A stretch of DNA of 64,000 bases, from NCBI RefSeq assembly GCF_014649655.1, contig NZ_BMTL01000008.1:235884-299883 (forward strand), read 5' to 3'. Source of the stretch: Streptomyces humidus. GTDB taxonomy: Bacteria; Actinomycetota; Actinomycetes; Streptomycetales; Streptomycetaceae. Position 1 is the stretch's first letter. Each line of letters begins with the position of its first letter. The notes beneath the pieces were generated by a model. The model was not told the DNA's origin. It did not search any database and saw nothing but the letters and a program-made list of their open reading frames with translations. Below, in pieces: positions 28,506 to 35,053 of this stretch. Made by a program: the position numbers and the translations under genes.

Positions 28506-29726
28506 GTGAGCATGATCACGGCGCAGGTGAAGCGGGCATATCGGTACCGCTTCTATCCCACGGACGAGCAGGCGGCGGAGCTGTCTCGCACGTTCGGCTG
28601 CGTCCGCAAGGTCTACAACATGGCGCTCGCCGCCCGTACCGAGGCGTGGGCCAGACAGGAGCGGGTGAACTACAACGCGACGTCGGCGATGCTGACGGCG
28701 TGGAAGAAGACCGAGGAACTGGCGTTCCTCAACGAGGTCTCCTCGGTGCCGCTCCAGCAGTGTCTTCGGCACCTGCAGACGGCGTTCACCGACTTCTTCG
28801 GTAAGCGGGCCGAGTACCCTCGCTTCAAGTCGAAGAAGAAGTCGCGGAAGTCTGCCGAGTACACCACCAGCGGGTTTCGGTTCCGGGACGCGAAGCTGAC
28901 GCTGGCGAAGATGACCAGTGCGCTGGACATCGTGTGGCACCGTCCGCTGCCCGAGGGCGCGGAGCCGTCCACGGTCACCGTGTCCCAGGACGGTGCGGGG
29001 CGCTGGTTCGTCTCCCTGCTGTGCGAGGACCCCGCCGTCGAGCCGCTGCCCGCGAACGGCAAAGCGGTGGGCGTGGATGTCGGCCTGGACCATCTGCTGA
29101 CCCTGTCCACCGGCGAGAAGATCGCCAACCCGAGGCATGAACGCCGCGACCGTGCCCGTCTTGCTCTGACCCAGCGCCGCCTGGCGAAGAAAGCCAGGGG
29201 CGACGGCGCCAACCGGCGCAAGGCCCGACAGAAGGTCGCCAGGATCCATGCCCGGATTGCCGACCGTCGCCGTGACGGCCTGCACAAGCTGACCACTCGA
29301 CTCGTTCGTGAGAACCAAACGATCGTGATCGAGGACCTGACCGTGCGGAACATGGTCAGGAATCGGTCCCTGGCCCGCGCCATCTCGGATGCCGCATGGT
29401 CGGAGTTCCGCAACCTGCTGGAGTACAAGGCCGCCTGGTACGGGCGGGAAGTGATCGCGGTCGACCGCTTCTTCCCCTCGTCCAGGCTGTGCTCCACCTG
29501 CGGCACCCTCCAAGGGAAGATGCCGCTCAACGTCCGCACGTGGACGTGCGACAGCTGTGGCACGACCCACGACCGGGACGTGAACGCGGCGAAGAACCTG
29601 CTGGCCGCCGGACTGGCGGTGTCGGCCTGTGGAGCTGGCGTGAGACCTCAACGGAGAACTCCGGGCGGGCAGTCGGCGATGAAGCAGGAAGCTTCCCGGC
29701 GCGAGCCGAGAAGCCCCCGCCTCTAG
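28506..29726 (+). CDS. tnpB: TnpB RNA-guided nuclease of the IS605 element
   Basis: 406 aa. Starts MSMITAQVKRAYRYRFYPTD (GTG 28506; ATG 28512 is an equally good start). The N-terminal helix-turn-helix/WED region carries VRKVYNMALAAR and YPRFKSKKKSRKS. The RuvC nuclease triad is intact: Asp in KAVGVDVGLDHLLTLSTG, Glu in TIVIEDLTVRNMVRN and Asp in THDRDVNAAKNLLAAG, with the zinc ribbon CSTCG...CDSCG between. TnpB proteins cut DNA guided by omegaRNA made from the element's right end, promoting its retention. All catalytic residues present, so likely active. Confidence 0.93.
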   Translation: MSMITAQVKRAYRYRFYPTDEQAAELSRTFGCVRKVYNMALAARTEAWARQERVNYNATSAMLTAWKKTEELAFLNEVSSVPLQQCLRHLQTAFTDFFGKRAEYPRFKSKKKSRKSAEYTTSGFRFRDAKLTLAKMTSALDIVWHRPLPEGAEPSTVTVSQDGAGRWFVSLLCEDPAVEPLPANGKAVGVDVGLDHLLTLSTGEKIANPRHERRDRARLALTQRRLAKKARGDGANRRKARQKVARIHARIADRRRDGLHKLTTRLVRENQTIVIEDLTVRNMVRNRSLARAISDAAWSEFRNLLEYKAAWYGREVIAVDRFFPSSRLCSTCGTLQGKMPLNVRTWTCDSCGTTHDRDVNAAKNLLAAGLAVSACGAGVRPQRRTPGGQSAMKQEASRREPRSPRL

Positions 29727-29740
29727 GCGGGGGAGTGTCA
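29600..29740 (+). ncRNA. Predicted omegaRNA scaffold at the tnpB 3' end
   Basis: By family knowledge, omegaRNA of TnpB overlaps the 3' end of tnpB and the right end, with the guide being the flanking DNA just outside. Here the right-end hairpin at 29714-29733 followed by AGTGTCA marks the scaffold end; the guide would begin at about 29740 (CGTCTCGACTGTAGG). The 5' limit is a guess. Confidence 0.4.
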
Positions 29741-29828
29741 CGTCTCGACTGTAGGAACACCTGGTGACGGCCGCCCGTCGAGCGGCCCGCGCGCGGGCCG
29801 GACCCGGTGCCTCCGATAGCCTCTGGCC

Positions 29829-30302
29829 GTGACGGAACAGCACTCGCAGCAGCCGGCCCACCAGTTCGAGCGGGGCACGGACGGCCCCAAGGTCGTCCTC
29901 GTGGGGGTGGACGGCTCTCCGTCCTCGCTGCGCGCCGCGGCCTACGCCGGCGGCCTGGCCCGCCGTCAGCACGCACTGCTCGCGGTGGTGTACGTACAAC
30001 CGGTGATGGCGACGGGCGCGGCGCTCGGCGCGCCGGTCGCGGAGACGACCGACGAGATCGCCGAGGACCTGGTCGCGCACATCCGGGAGGCCACCGAGCG
30101 GACCCGGGGGATATTCGACGTGCGCTGGGAGTTCCATACTTTCCGCGGCGATCCCTACGGCGGTCTGGTGAAGGCGGCGGACCGGCTGAAGGCGGACGCG
30201 GTGGTGGTGGGGGCCTCCGAACAGGCCGGGCACCGGATCGTGGGCTCGGTCGCGGTGCGGCTGGTGAAGGCCGGGCGCTGGCCGGTGACCGTGGTGCCTT
30301 GA
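29829..30302 (+). CDS. Universal stress protein (UspA family)
   Basis: 157 aa from GTG 29829. Rossmann-like Usp fold: VVLVGVDGSPSSLRAAAYAG at the N-terminus, ALLAVVYVQPV, then AADRLKADAVVVGASEQAG and VGSVAVRLVKAGRWPVTVVP. The usual ATP loop G-2x-G-9x-G-S/T is incomplete: the GS is present but the first G-x-x-G reads GASE, so ATP binding is doubtful. Short solo Usp proteins are general stress/dormancy proteins. It is followed at once by the hairpin-rich element. Confidence 0.82.
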   Translation: MTEQHSQQPAHQFERGTDGPKVVLVGVDGSPSSLRAAAYAGGLARRQHALLAVVYVQPVMATGAALGAPVAETTDEIAEDLVAHIREATERTRGIFDVRWEFHTFRGDPYGGLVKAADRLKADAVVVGASEQAGHRIVGSVAVRLVKAGRWPVTVVP

Positions 30303-30560
30303 CGCCCTCCCCTGCCCGAGGGCAGGAGATTCCGGTCCGTACCGCTACGCGGTACCACCTCGGGTTCCTGTTTCACGGGCCACTGCCGACCGGTGAGGAT
30401 CGGTCTTACACGGCCTCCGCAGGCCTGACATCCCGCCCGTCCGGCGGTAGATCCGACAACTACGTCGTCGGACAAGGCGATCCTGCCATGAATCTGCGGC
30501 CCTCCGGGCCGCCAGGGGCAGGATGCCCTACACCTCCACCCTGAAGGGTGGAGCACTGGG
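30303..30560 (+). ncRNA. ORF-less hairpin-rich element (IS605/HEARO-like candidate)
   Basis: No open frame, but nearly every 25 bases forms a stem: CCTGCC-CGAG-GGCAGG (30311-30326), GTACCGC-TAC-GCGGTAC (30339-30355), GACCG/CGGTC (30388-30405), GGCCT-CCGC-AGGCC (30412-30425), CCGCC/GGCGG, TCCGAC/GTCGGA (30452-30472), ATCCTGCC/GGCAGGAT enclosing GCGGCCC-TCC-GGGCCGC (30480-30524), and CTCCACCC-TGAA-GGGTGGAG (30534-30553). The terminal hairpin plus GCACTGGG resembles the right end of the tnpB element nearby. Consistent with an orphan IS605-type end or a HEARO/IscB-omegaRNA-like RNA; not proven. Confidence 0.5.
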
Positions 30561-30664
30561 CAAGAGTTCGGTAGCGCCCTCGCGGGCCGGGCGCGCCGGC
30601 GCCCGCCGCGGCCCGGGCCCGCCGGCGTGCGCCCCGGGCCCGGCGCCGACGGGCGCCTCGGGGG

Positions 30665-31819
30665 TCAGCGCTCCCCCTCCACCAGCCCGGCCGCGCCCGC
30701 GCCCCGGCTGAGGGTGACGTTCCTGATCCGGTCGCGCACGCCCCCGACTTCGGCGCCCTGGGCGAGGGCCCGGTCCAGGTCGACCACCCGGCCGGCGTCG
30801 ATGTCGAACGACTGGGGCAGGAACTCGGCCTTGCGCACCTCCCAGCGGCCGCCGGGCCGGGCGGGCCGGGAGAAGGTGAAGCGCGCGACGGTGGACTGGG
30901 TCCCGCGGGCGTCCTGGAGGCCCTGGCCGTTGAACATCTCGCCGGCGATCTGGTCCCCCAGGCCGTAGACCACCCAGGTGTCGTTGACCTTCTCGTAGGG
31001 CTGGGGGACGTGAGCGCGGGCGCCGACGATCAGGTCGATGTCGGGGCGGCCGCCGGTGCGCGAGGCGGTGAGGGCGCGGGCGAGGGCGAGCTGGCGGTCG
31101 TCGGGGGCCTCCTGCCATTCGGTGCCCCAGTGCAGGGACACCACGACCACGTCGGCGCCCGCCTTCCGGGCGGCCTTGGCGTCGGCGAGGATCCGGTTCG
31201 GGTCGACGAGGCCGACGCTCCAGGGCTGCCCCTGCGGAAGGGGGCGACCGCCGGTGTCGTAGGTGTAGGCGAGGTGGGCGACGTTCGCCGGTCCCGCGCG
31301 CAGAAGGGTGACCGAGTTGCCCTCGGCCTCGGTGCGCGCGGTGCCCGCGTGCCGCACGCCGGCGGCGTCCAGCGCGTCGAGGGTGCGCCCTACGCCGGCG
31401 GCGCCGTCGTCCAGGCTGTGGCCGGAGGCGGTGGAGCAGCCGTCGTAACCGGTGGCCGCGAGCGCCTCGGCGATCTCGGGCGGGGACGTGGCGGCGGTCG
31501 GTCCGGTGTGGTCGCCGTTCGCGCCGAAGACCGTGTCCAGGTGACACAGGGCCAGGTCGGCGGCGGAGACGACGGACTTGGCGCCCTCGAGCACGGGCCG
31601 GAAGTCGTAGCCCGCGCCGCCGGCGTCGAAACGGGCGCGGTCGACGACCGTGGCGTGCGGGCGGAGGTCGCCGGAGGCCACGAGCGTGAAGCCGCGGGCG
31701 GCGGGGGGCGCGGCGCGTCCGGGCCGGCCGGCCGATCGGTGGTCGTGGGCCTGGCAGGCGGCGGCCGACGCGAGCAGGGCCGTCAGGGCCAGGGCCACCA
31801 GGTGTCTGCGGTCGAGCAC
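30665..31819 (-). CDS. CapA family protein (poly-gamma-glutamate synthesis/calcineurin-like)
   Basis: 384 aa from GTG 31819 with GGGGTGATCC upstream. Exported: RRHLVALALTALLASAAACQ has a signal with a lipobox-like SAAAC-Q. CapA features follow: TLVASGDLRPHATV (metal-binding Asp), ALCHLDTVFGANGDHTGPTA, GYDGCSTASGHSLDDGAAGV, VVVVSLHWGTEWQ and LIVGARAHVPQPYE (histidines of the metallophosphatase-like fold). CapA proteins act in polyglutamate capsule or related anionic-polymer metabolism; in streptomycetes the substrate is not known. Confidence 0.87.
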   Translation of the reverse strand: MLDRRHLVALALTALLASAAACQAHDHRSAGRPGRAAPPAARGFTLVASGDLRPHATVVDRARFDAGGAGYDFRPVLEGAKSVVSAADLALCHLDTVFGANGDHTGPTAATSPPEIAEALAATGYDGCSTASGHSLDDGAAGVGRTLDALDAAGVRHAGTARTEAEGNSVTLLRAGPANVAHLAYTYDTGGRPLPQGQPWSVGLVDPNRILADAKAARKAGADVVVVSLHWGTEWQEAPDDRQLALARALTASRTGGRPDIDLIVGARAHVPQPYEKVNDTWVVYGLGDQIAGEMFNGQGLQDARGTQSTVARFTFSRPARPGGRWEVRKAEFLPQSFDIDAGRVVDLDRALAQGAEVGGVRDRIRNVTLSRGAGAAGLVEGER

Positions 31820-31944
31820 CGGATCACCCCGATTCGCATGGGTTGTCATATTTACGCACGTATCACTACTAGTCCATCGGCGGCGGCGGATCGCTCCGGC
31901 ACTCCCTCCGTCCAGGGCCGATGCCTGCGATCGGCGTAGCCCGG

Positions 31945-31968
31945 ACCGTTCGTCGAACCGTTCGTCGA
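31945..31968 (+). repeat. 12-bp perfect tandem repeat in the capA/sigma divergent region
   Basis: ACCGTTCGTCGA occurs twice head-to-tail in the 222-bp gap between the divergent capA and ECF sigma genes. A spaced GAACC (31955) and CGTC (31979) pair could be an ECF-type promoter but the 19-base spacer is long. Confidence 0.45.
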
Positions 31969-32041
31969 CGCGATCGACCGTCCGCCGCAGAGCCGTGTGC
32001 GCACCCTGTCCCGATCCGGCCCGTTGCGGTGGCATACGCCC

Positions 32042-32590
32042 ATGACCGCCGGAACCGCCCTCAACGCCAGGACGACGACCGCCGAACACGAACTCGCCGC
32101 ACTGCAGCGCGAACACGGCCGACCGCTGTTCGCACTGCTGCTGCGCCTGTGCGACGGCGACCGCCAGCGCGCCGAGGACCTGGTCCAGGAGACGCTGGTG
32201 CGCGCCTGGCAGCACCCCGAGGCGCTGCGCGCCGACGCCTTCGACTCCGTACGGCCCTGGCTGCTCACCGTGGGCCGACGGCTGGCGATCGACGCGCGGC
32301 GGGCCCGGCAGGCGCGCCCGCCCGAGGTCGGGGACGCCGTCCTGGAGAACGCGCCCGTCTGCGCCGACCACGCCGAACGGGCGGCCGCCGCCCTCGACGT
32401 GCGCGAGGCTGTGAAGACACTCACTCCGGAACACCGTGAAGTCCTGGTGCTGGTGTATTTCCAGGGGGCGAGTGTGGCGGAGGCCGCCGAGGCGCTCGGG
32501 ATCCCGCCCGGTACCGTGAAGTCGCGCGCGTTCTACGCGCTGCGCGCCCTGCGCCGGGTGCTTCCGGGATACGCGGCCGACCTGCACTGA
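32042..32590 (+). CDS. ECF RNA polymerase sigma factor
   Basis: 182 aa from ATG 32042. Region 2 spans ALLLRLCDGDRQRAEDLVQE with TLVRAWQHPE (sigma-2 DLVQET recognition), WLLTVGRRLAIDARRARQAR; region 4 has LTPEHREVLVLVYFQGASVA with EAAEALGIPPGTVKSRAFYAL, a typical sigma70 r4 helix-turn-helix. No extra domain. The zinc anti-sigma gene at 33380 lies two genes downstream, so sigma activity is presumably controlled by membrane-bound anti-sigma factor. Confidence 0.92.
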   Translation: MTAGTALNARTTTAEHELAALQREHGRPLFALLLRLCDGDRQRAEDLVQETLVRAWQHPEALRADAFDSVRPWLLTVGRRLAIDARRARQARPPEVGDAVLENAPVCADHAERAAAALDVREAVKTLTPEHREVLVLVYFQGASVAEAAEALGIPPGTVKSRAFYALRALRRVLPGYAADLH

Positions 32591-32725
32591 AACCGACGAT
32601 CGGGTCAAGCCTCCGTAAAGCGCCTTGCCGTGGACCCCCTTGAGGTAATCGGGTGTCCTTGTCCGTGTTGCGGACTGGGGTCCCGGCGACGGGCGACCGC
32701 AAGCACCGGAGGAAGGCAGGAAGGG

Positions 32726-33238
32726 ATGCTGCACAGAGGTCACCAGAGCACGGACGGCACCGGCGGCGGTGAACTCACCGTTCCCATGGCCTGGTTGTAC
32801 GCCGAGTACATCGCCGACGAACTGCTGCGGACCGGCGATCTGATGCCGCCGACGTCCTTCGAGTTCCGCGCCGGGCGCGACGCCCTGGCACTGACGATCT
32901 TCCTCTCCGACACCGACGGCGAGCTGTCCGGGATCCGGGTCGTCACCCAACTGGAGACCTGGCTTTCGCTCACGGCGTACGACCAGCCGTGGCAGAACTG
33001 GGTCGACGAACGTATGTCCCAACTGAGAGCCGAAGCCGCCCGGTCGGAAGGTCCCTCACCCGATCTCGAACTGGCGGCCGCGGCCTGGCGCTGGCTGGAG
33101 GAGACGGAGCTTCTCGCCCCCGATCTCGACGCGGCGCCGGGCGGTTCCCCGGCCGGCGAGGGCGAGGAACCCGAGGTGTGGACGCCCGCCTGGCAGCTCG
33201 GACTGCCTCTCGGCCATCTGGCGATTCATCTTTTCTAG
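32726..33238 (+). CDS. Conserved hypothetical between ECF sigma and anti-sigma
   Basis: 170 aa from ATG 32726 (AGGAAGGG upstream). Not recognised. It starts with a flexible Gly/Asp-rich stretch, then MAWLYAEYIADELLRTGDLM, TIFLSDTDGELSGIRVVTQ and AWRWLEETELLAPDL, a mostly alpha/beta soluble protein with no signal or membrane segment. Position between a sigma factor and its anti-sigma factor suggests a role in the same stress response, but nothing in the sequence says what. Confidence 0.7.
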   Translation: MLHRGHQSTDGTGGGELTVPMAWLYAEYIADELLRTGDLMPPTSFEFRAGRDALALTIFLSDTDGELSGIRVVTQLETWLSLTAYDQPWQNWVDERMSQLRAEAARSEGPSPDLELAAAAWRWLEETELLAPDLDAAPGGSPAGEGEEPEVWTPAWQLGLPLGHLAIHLF

Positions 33239-33379
33239 ATTCACACCAATCCGCGGGCCGGACCGCTCCGAACATCTCGGTCACGATTCGGTACGCGCCT
33301 TGAGTGATTCGCCGGCCCGGTGCGTACCGGTGGGAGCAAGGAGTAACCCCACTGGCACTCAACGGCACGAGGTTTCGGC

Positions 33380-34039
33380 ATGAGGTCCCTGGAAAGGCAT
33401 CGCGACGTCGGCGCGTACGCGCTCGGCGTGCTGGACGAAGCGGAAGCCTTCCGCTTCGAGGACCACCTCATGGAGTGTCCTCAGTGTGCGGCGCAGGTCA
33501 CCGAGTTCGGTCCCACCGCGCGTCAGATGATGCTCTACCGGCGCGCCACCCCGCGCACCGTGCACCCCTTCGCCGGCCCCGGCCCGCAGCTGCTGGACCG
33601 GCTGCTCGCCGAGGTGGCGGTCCGGCACCGGGCCGTGCGCCGACGGGTGCTGTACGCGGTGGCCGCCTCGGTGGTCGTCGCCCTGGCCGCTCCCGTGCTC
33701 GCCATGGCAGCGGGCGGCGGCAGCGGCGGTGAGGACTCCGTGCGGCTCACCGCCACCGACGAGAAGTCCGGCGTGTGGGCGCAGGTCACCACGGAGAACG
33801 AGGCGTGGGGCAGCCATGTGGAGCTGCAGGTCAAGGACGGGGCGGGCCCCCGCTCCTGCCGCCTGATCGCCATCGGCGCCGACGGCTCCGAGCAGACCGT
33901 GACCAGCTGGACCGTGCCCCGGCACGACGCCCGCCCCAACACCATGCAGGGCGCGGCCGCCTGGCACCCCGACGAGATCGTCGCCTACGAGCTGCGCACG
34001 GCGGCCGGCGAGCACCTGGTGACGCTGGAAGCGCACTGA
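33380..34039 (+). CDS. Zinc-binding (ZAS) membrane anti-sigma factor
   Basis: 219 aa. The N-terminus HRDVGAYALGVLDEAEAFRF followed by HLMECPQCAAQV has the H-x3-C-x2-C zinc anti-sigma signature. A single membrane helix (VLYAVAASVVVALAAPVLAM, about residues 93-113) separates this cytoplasmic sensor from an extracytoplasmic domain (VWAQVTTENEAWGSHVELQV and C-terminal EIVAYELRTAAGEHLVTLEA). It would hold the upstream ECF sigma at the membrane. AAGG-type RBS is weak before ATG 33380. Confidence 0.9.
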   Translation: MRSLERHRDVGAYALGVLDEAEAFRFEDHLMECPQCAAQVTEFGPTARQMMLYRRATPRTVHPFAGPGPQLLDRLLAEVAVRHRAVRRRVLYAVAASVVVALAAPVLAMAAGGGSGGEDSVRLTATDEKSGVWAQVTTENEAWGSHVELQVKDGAGPRSCRLIAIGADGSEQTVTSWTVPRHDARPNTMQGAAAWHPDEIVAYELRTAAGEHLVTLEAH

Positions 34040-34047
34040 TCGTCGCA

Positions 34048-34072
34048 CCGGAGCGAGTTCAGGTCGCTCCGG
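34048..34072. terminator. Convergent terminator between anti-sigma and Fpg/Nei genes
   Basis: CCGGAGCGA and TCGCTCCGG make a perfect 9-bp stem with a 7-base loop in the 79-bp convergent gap. Confidence 0.7.
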
Positions 34073-34118
34073 GTCGGCGCGCGGGGCGGTCGCCCGCATC
34101 CCGGTCCGGCCGCGGGGG

Positions 34119-34982
34119 CTACTTCAGCAGCCGCGACATCCTCCGGTCCGCCAGCGGCTTGCCGCCCGTCTGACAGGTGGGGCAGTACTGCAGCGAGGAA
34201 TCGCTGAACGAGACCTCCCGGACGGTGTCGCCGCAGACCGGGCAGGGCTCGCCGGTACGGCCGTGGACGCGCAGACCGCTCTTCTTCTCGGCCTTCAGAC
34301 GCCCCGCCGCCAGCCCCCGCGAACGTTCGACCGCCTCGGTGAGCGTGGTGCGCAGGGCCTCGTAGAGGGCGTGGGTCTCCTCCGGGGTCAGGGACGAGGC
34401 CAGTTTGTACGGGGACATCCTCGCCGCGTGCAGGATCTCGTCACTGTAGGCGTTGCCGACGCCCGCGATCAGGCCCTGATCGCGCAGGGCGCCCTTGAGG
34501 CGGCGCCGCTCGCCCGCGAGCAGCGCGGCGAAGCGGGCCTCGTCGAAGTCGTCGGCGAGCGGATCGGGCCCGAGGCGGGCGACGCCCGGGACCTGCCGCG
34601 GGTCGCGCACCACGTACACCGCGAGCCGCTTCTGGGTGCCTGCCTCGGTCAGGTCGAAGCCCTCCCCCGTCTCCAGGGCGACCCGCAGGGCCAGAGGGCC
34701 CTTGCCGGGGCGGGGCGGGCCGTCGGGGAGGCGGTCCCTCCAGTGCAGCCAGCCCGCGCGGGCCAGATGCGCGACCAGGTGCGGGCCGTCACCGGTCGCC
34801 AGGTCGAGGAACTTGCCGTGCCGGCGCACGGCGGTGACCGGCCGGCCCTCCAGGGCGGTGACGGGCGGGTCGTACGTCTTCAGCACGCTGATCGCGGCGG
34901 GCAGCACGCGCACGATCTCGTGGCCGACGGCATGCTCGGCCAGGAAGTCCTTGAGTGCTTCGACCTCGGGAAGTTCCGGCAT
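34119..34982 (-). CDS. Fpg/Nei-family DNA glycosylase
   Basis: 287 aa. Starts exactly MPELPEVEALKDFL: mature Pro1 and Glu2 are the catalytic base-excision residues, which fixes the start at 34982. The H2TH domain includes DEARFAALL, LKGALRDQGLIAGVGNAYSD (DNA-binding Asn) and the C-terminal zinc ribbon CPVCGDTVRE...YCPTCQTGG is intact. Such enzymes excise oxidised bases and nick abasic sites. The ATG at 34982 is used instead of the longer open frame from 35129. Confidence 0.94.
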   Translation of the reverse strand: MPELPEVEALKDFLAEHAVGHEIVRVLPAAISVLKTYDPPVTALEGRPVTAVRRHGKFLDLATGDGPHLVAHLARAGWLHWRDRLPDGPPRPGKGPLALRVALETGEGFDLTEAGTQKRLAVYVVRDPRQVPGVARLGPDPLADDFDEARFAALLAGERRRLKGALRDQGLIAGVGNAYSDEILHAARMSPYKLASSLTPEETHALYEALRTTLTEAVERSRGLAAGRLKAEKKSGLRVHGRTGEPCPVCGDTVREVSFSDSSLQYCPTCQTGGKPLADRRMSRLLK

Positions 34983-35053
34983 ACGTCCAGAGTGCCACCC
35001 GGGACGGGCATCGCCTCGCGGTGCGGGCACGGCACGGCGCCGGTCAGGGCCGG

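Larger units (their letters stand above)
28376..29740 (+). mobile_element. IS200/IS605-family element (tnpB only)
   Basis: Contains tnpB without tnpA. Left side shows three hairpins: 28376-28395 (CCCTCGGC-TTCA-GCCGGGGG), 28406-28418 (GCTCC-TGC-GGAGC) and 28435-28453 (TTTCGCC / GGCGAAA). Right side hairpin 29714-29733 (CCCCCGCC-TCTA-GGCGGGGG) contains the tnpB stop. Subterminal hairpins and absence of terminal inverted repeats are the IS605 hallmark. Exact ends are uncertain; boundaries given are from hairpin to a few bases past the right hairpin. The element separates lysX from the uspA-like gene and sits within the lysX leader. Confidence 0.75.

Noticed and set aside
29740..29828. IS605 right end extending into the Usp promoter
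   Set aside because: Right end is limited by the hairpin at 29714-29733 and AGTGTCA; no additional subterminal structure is seen.
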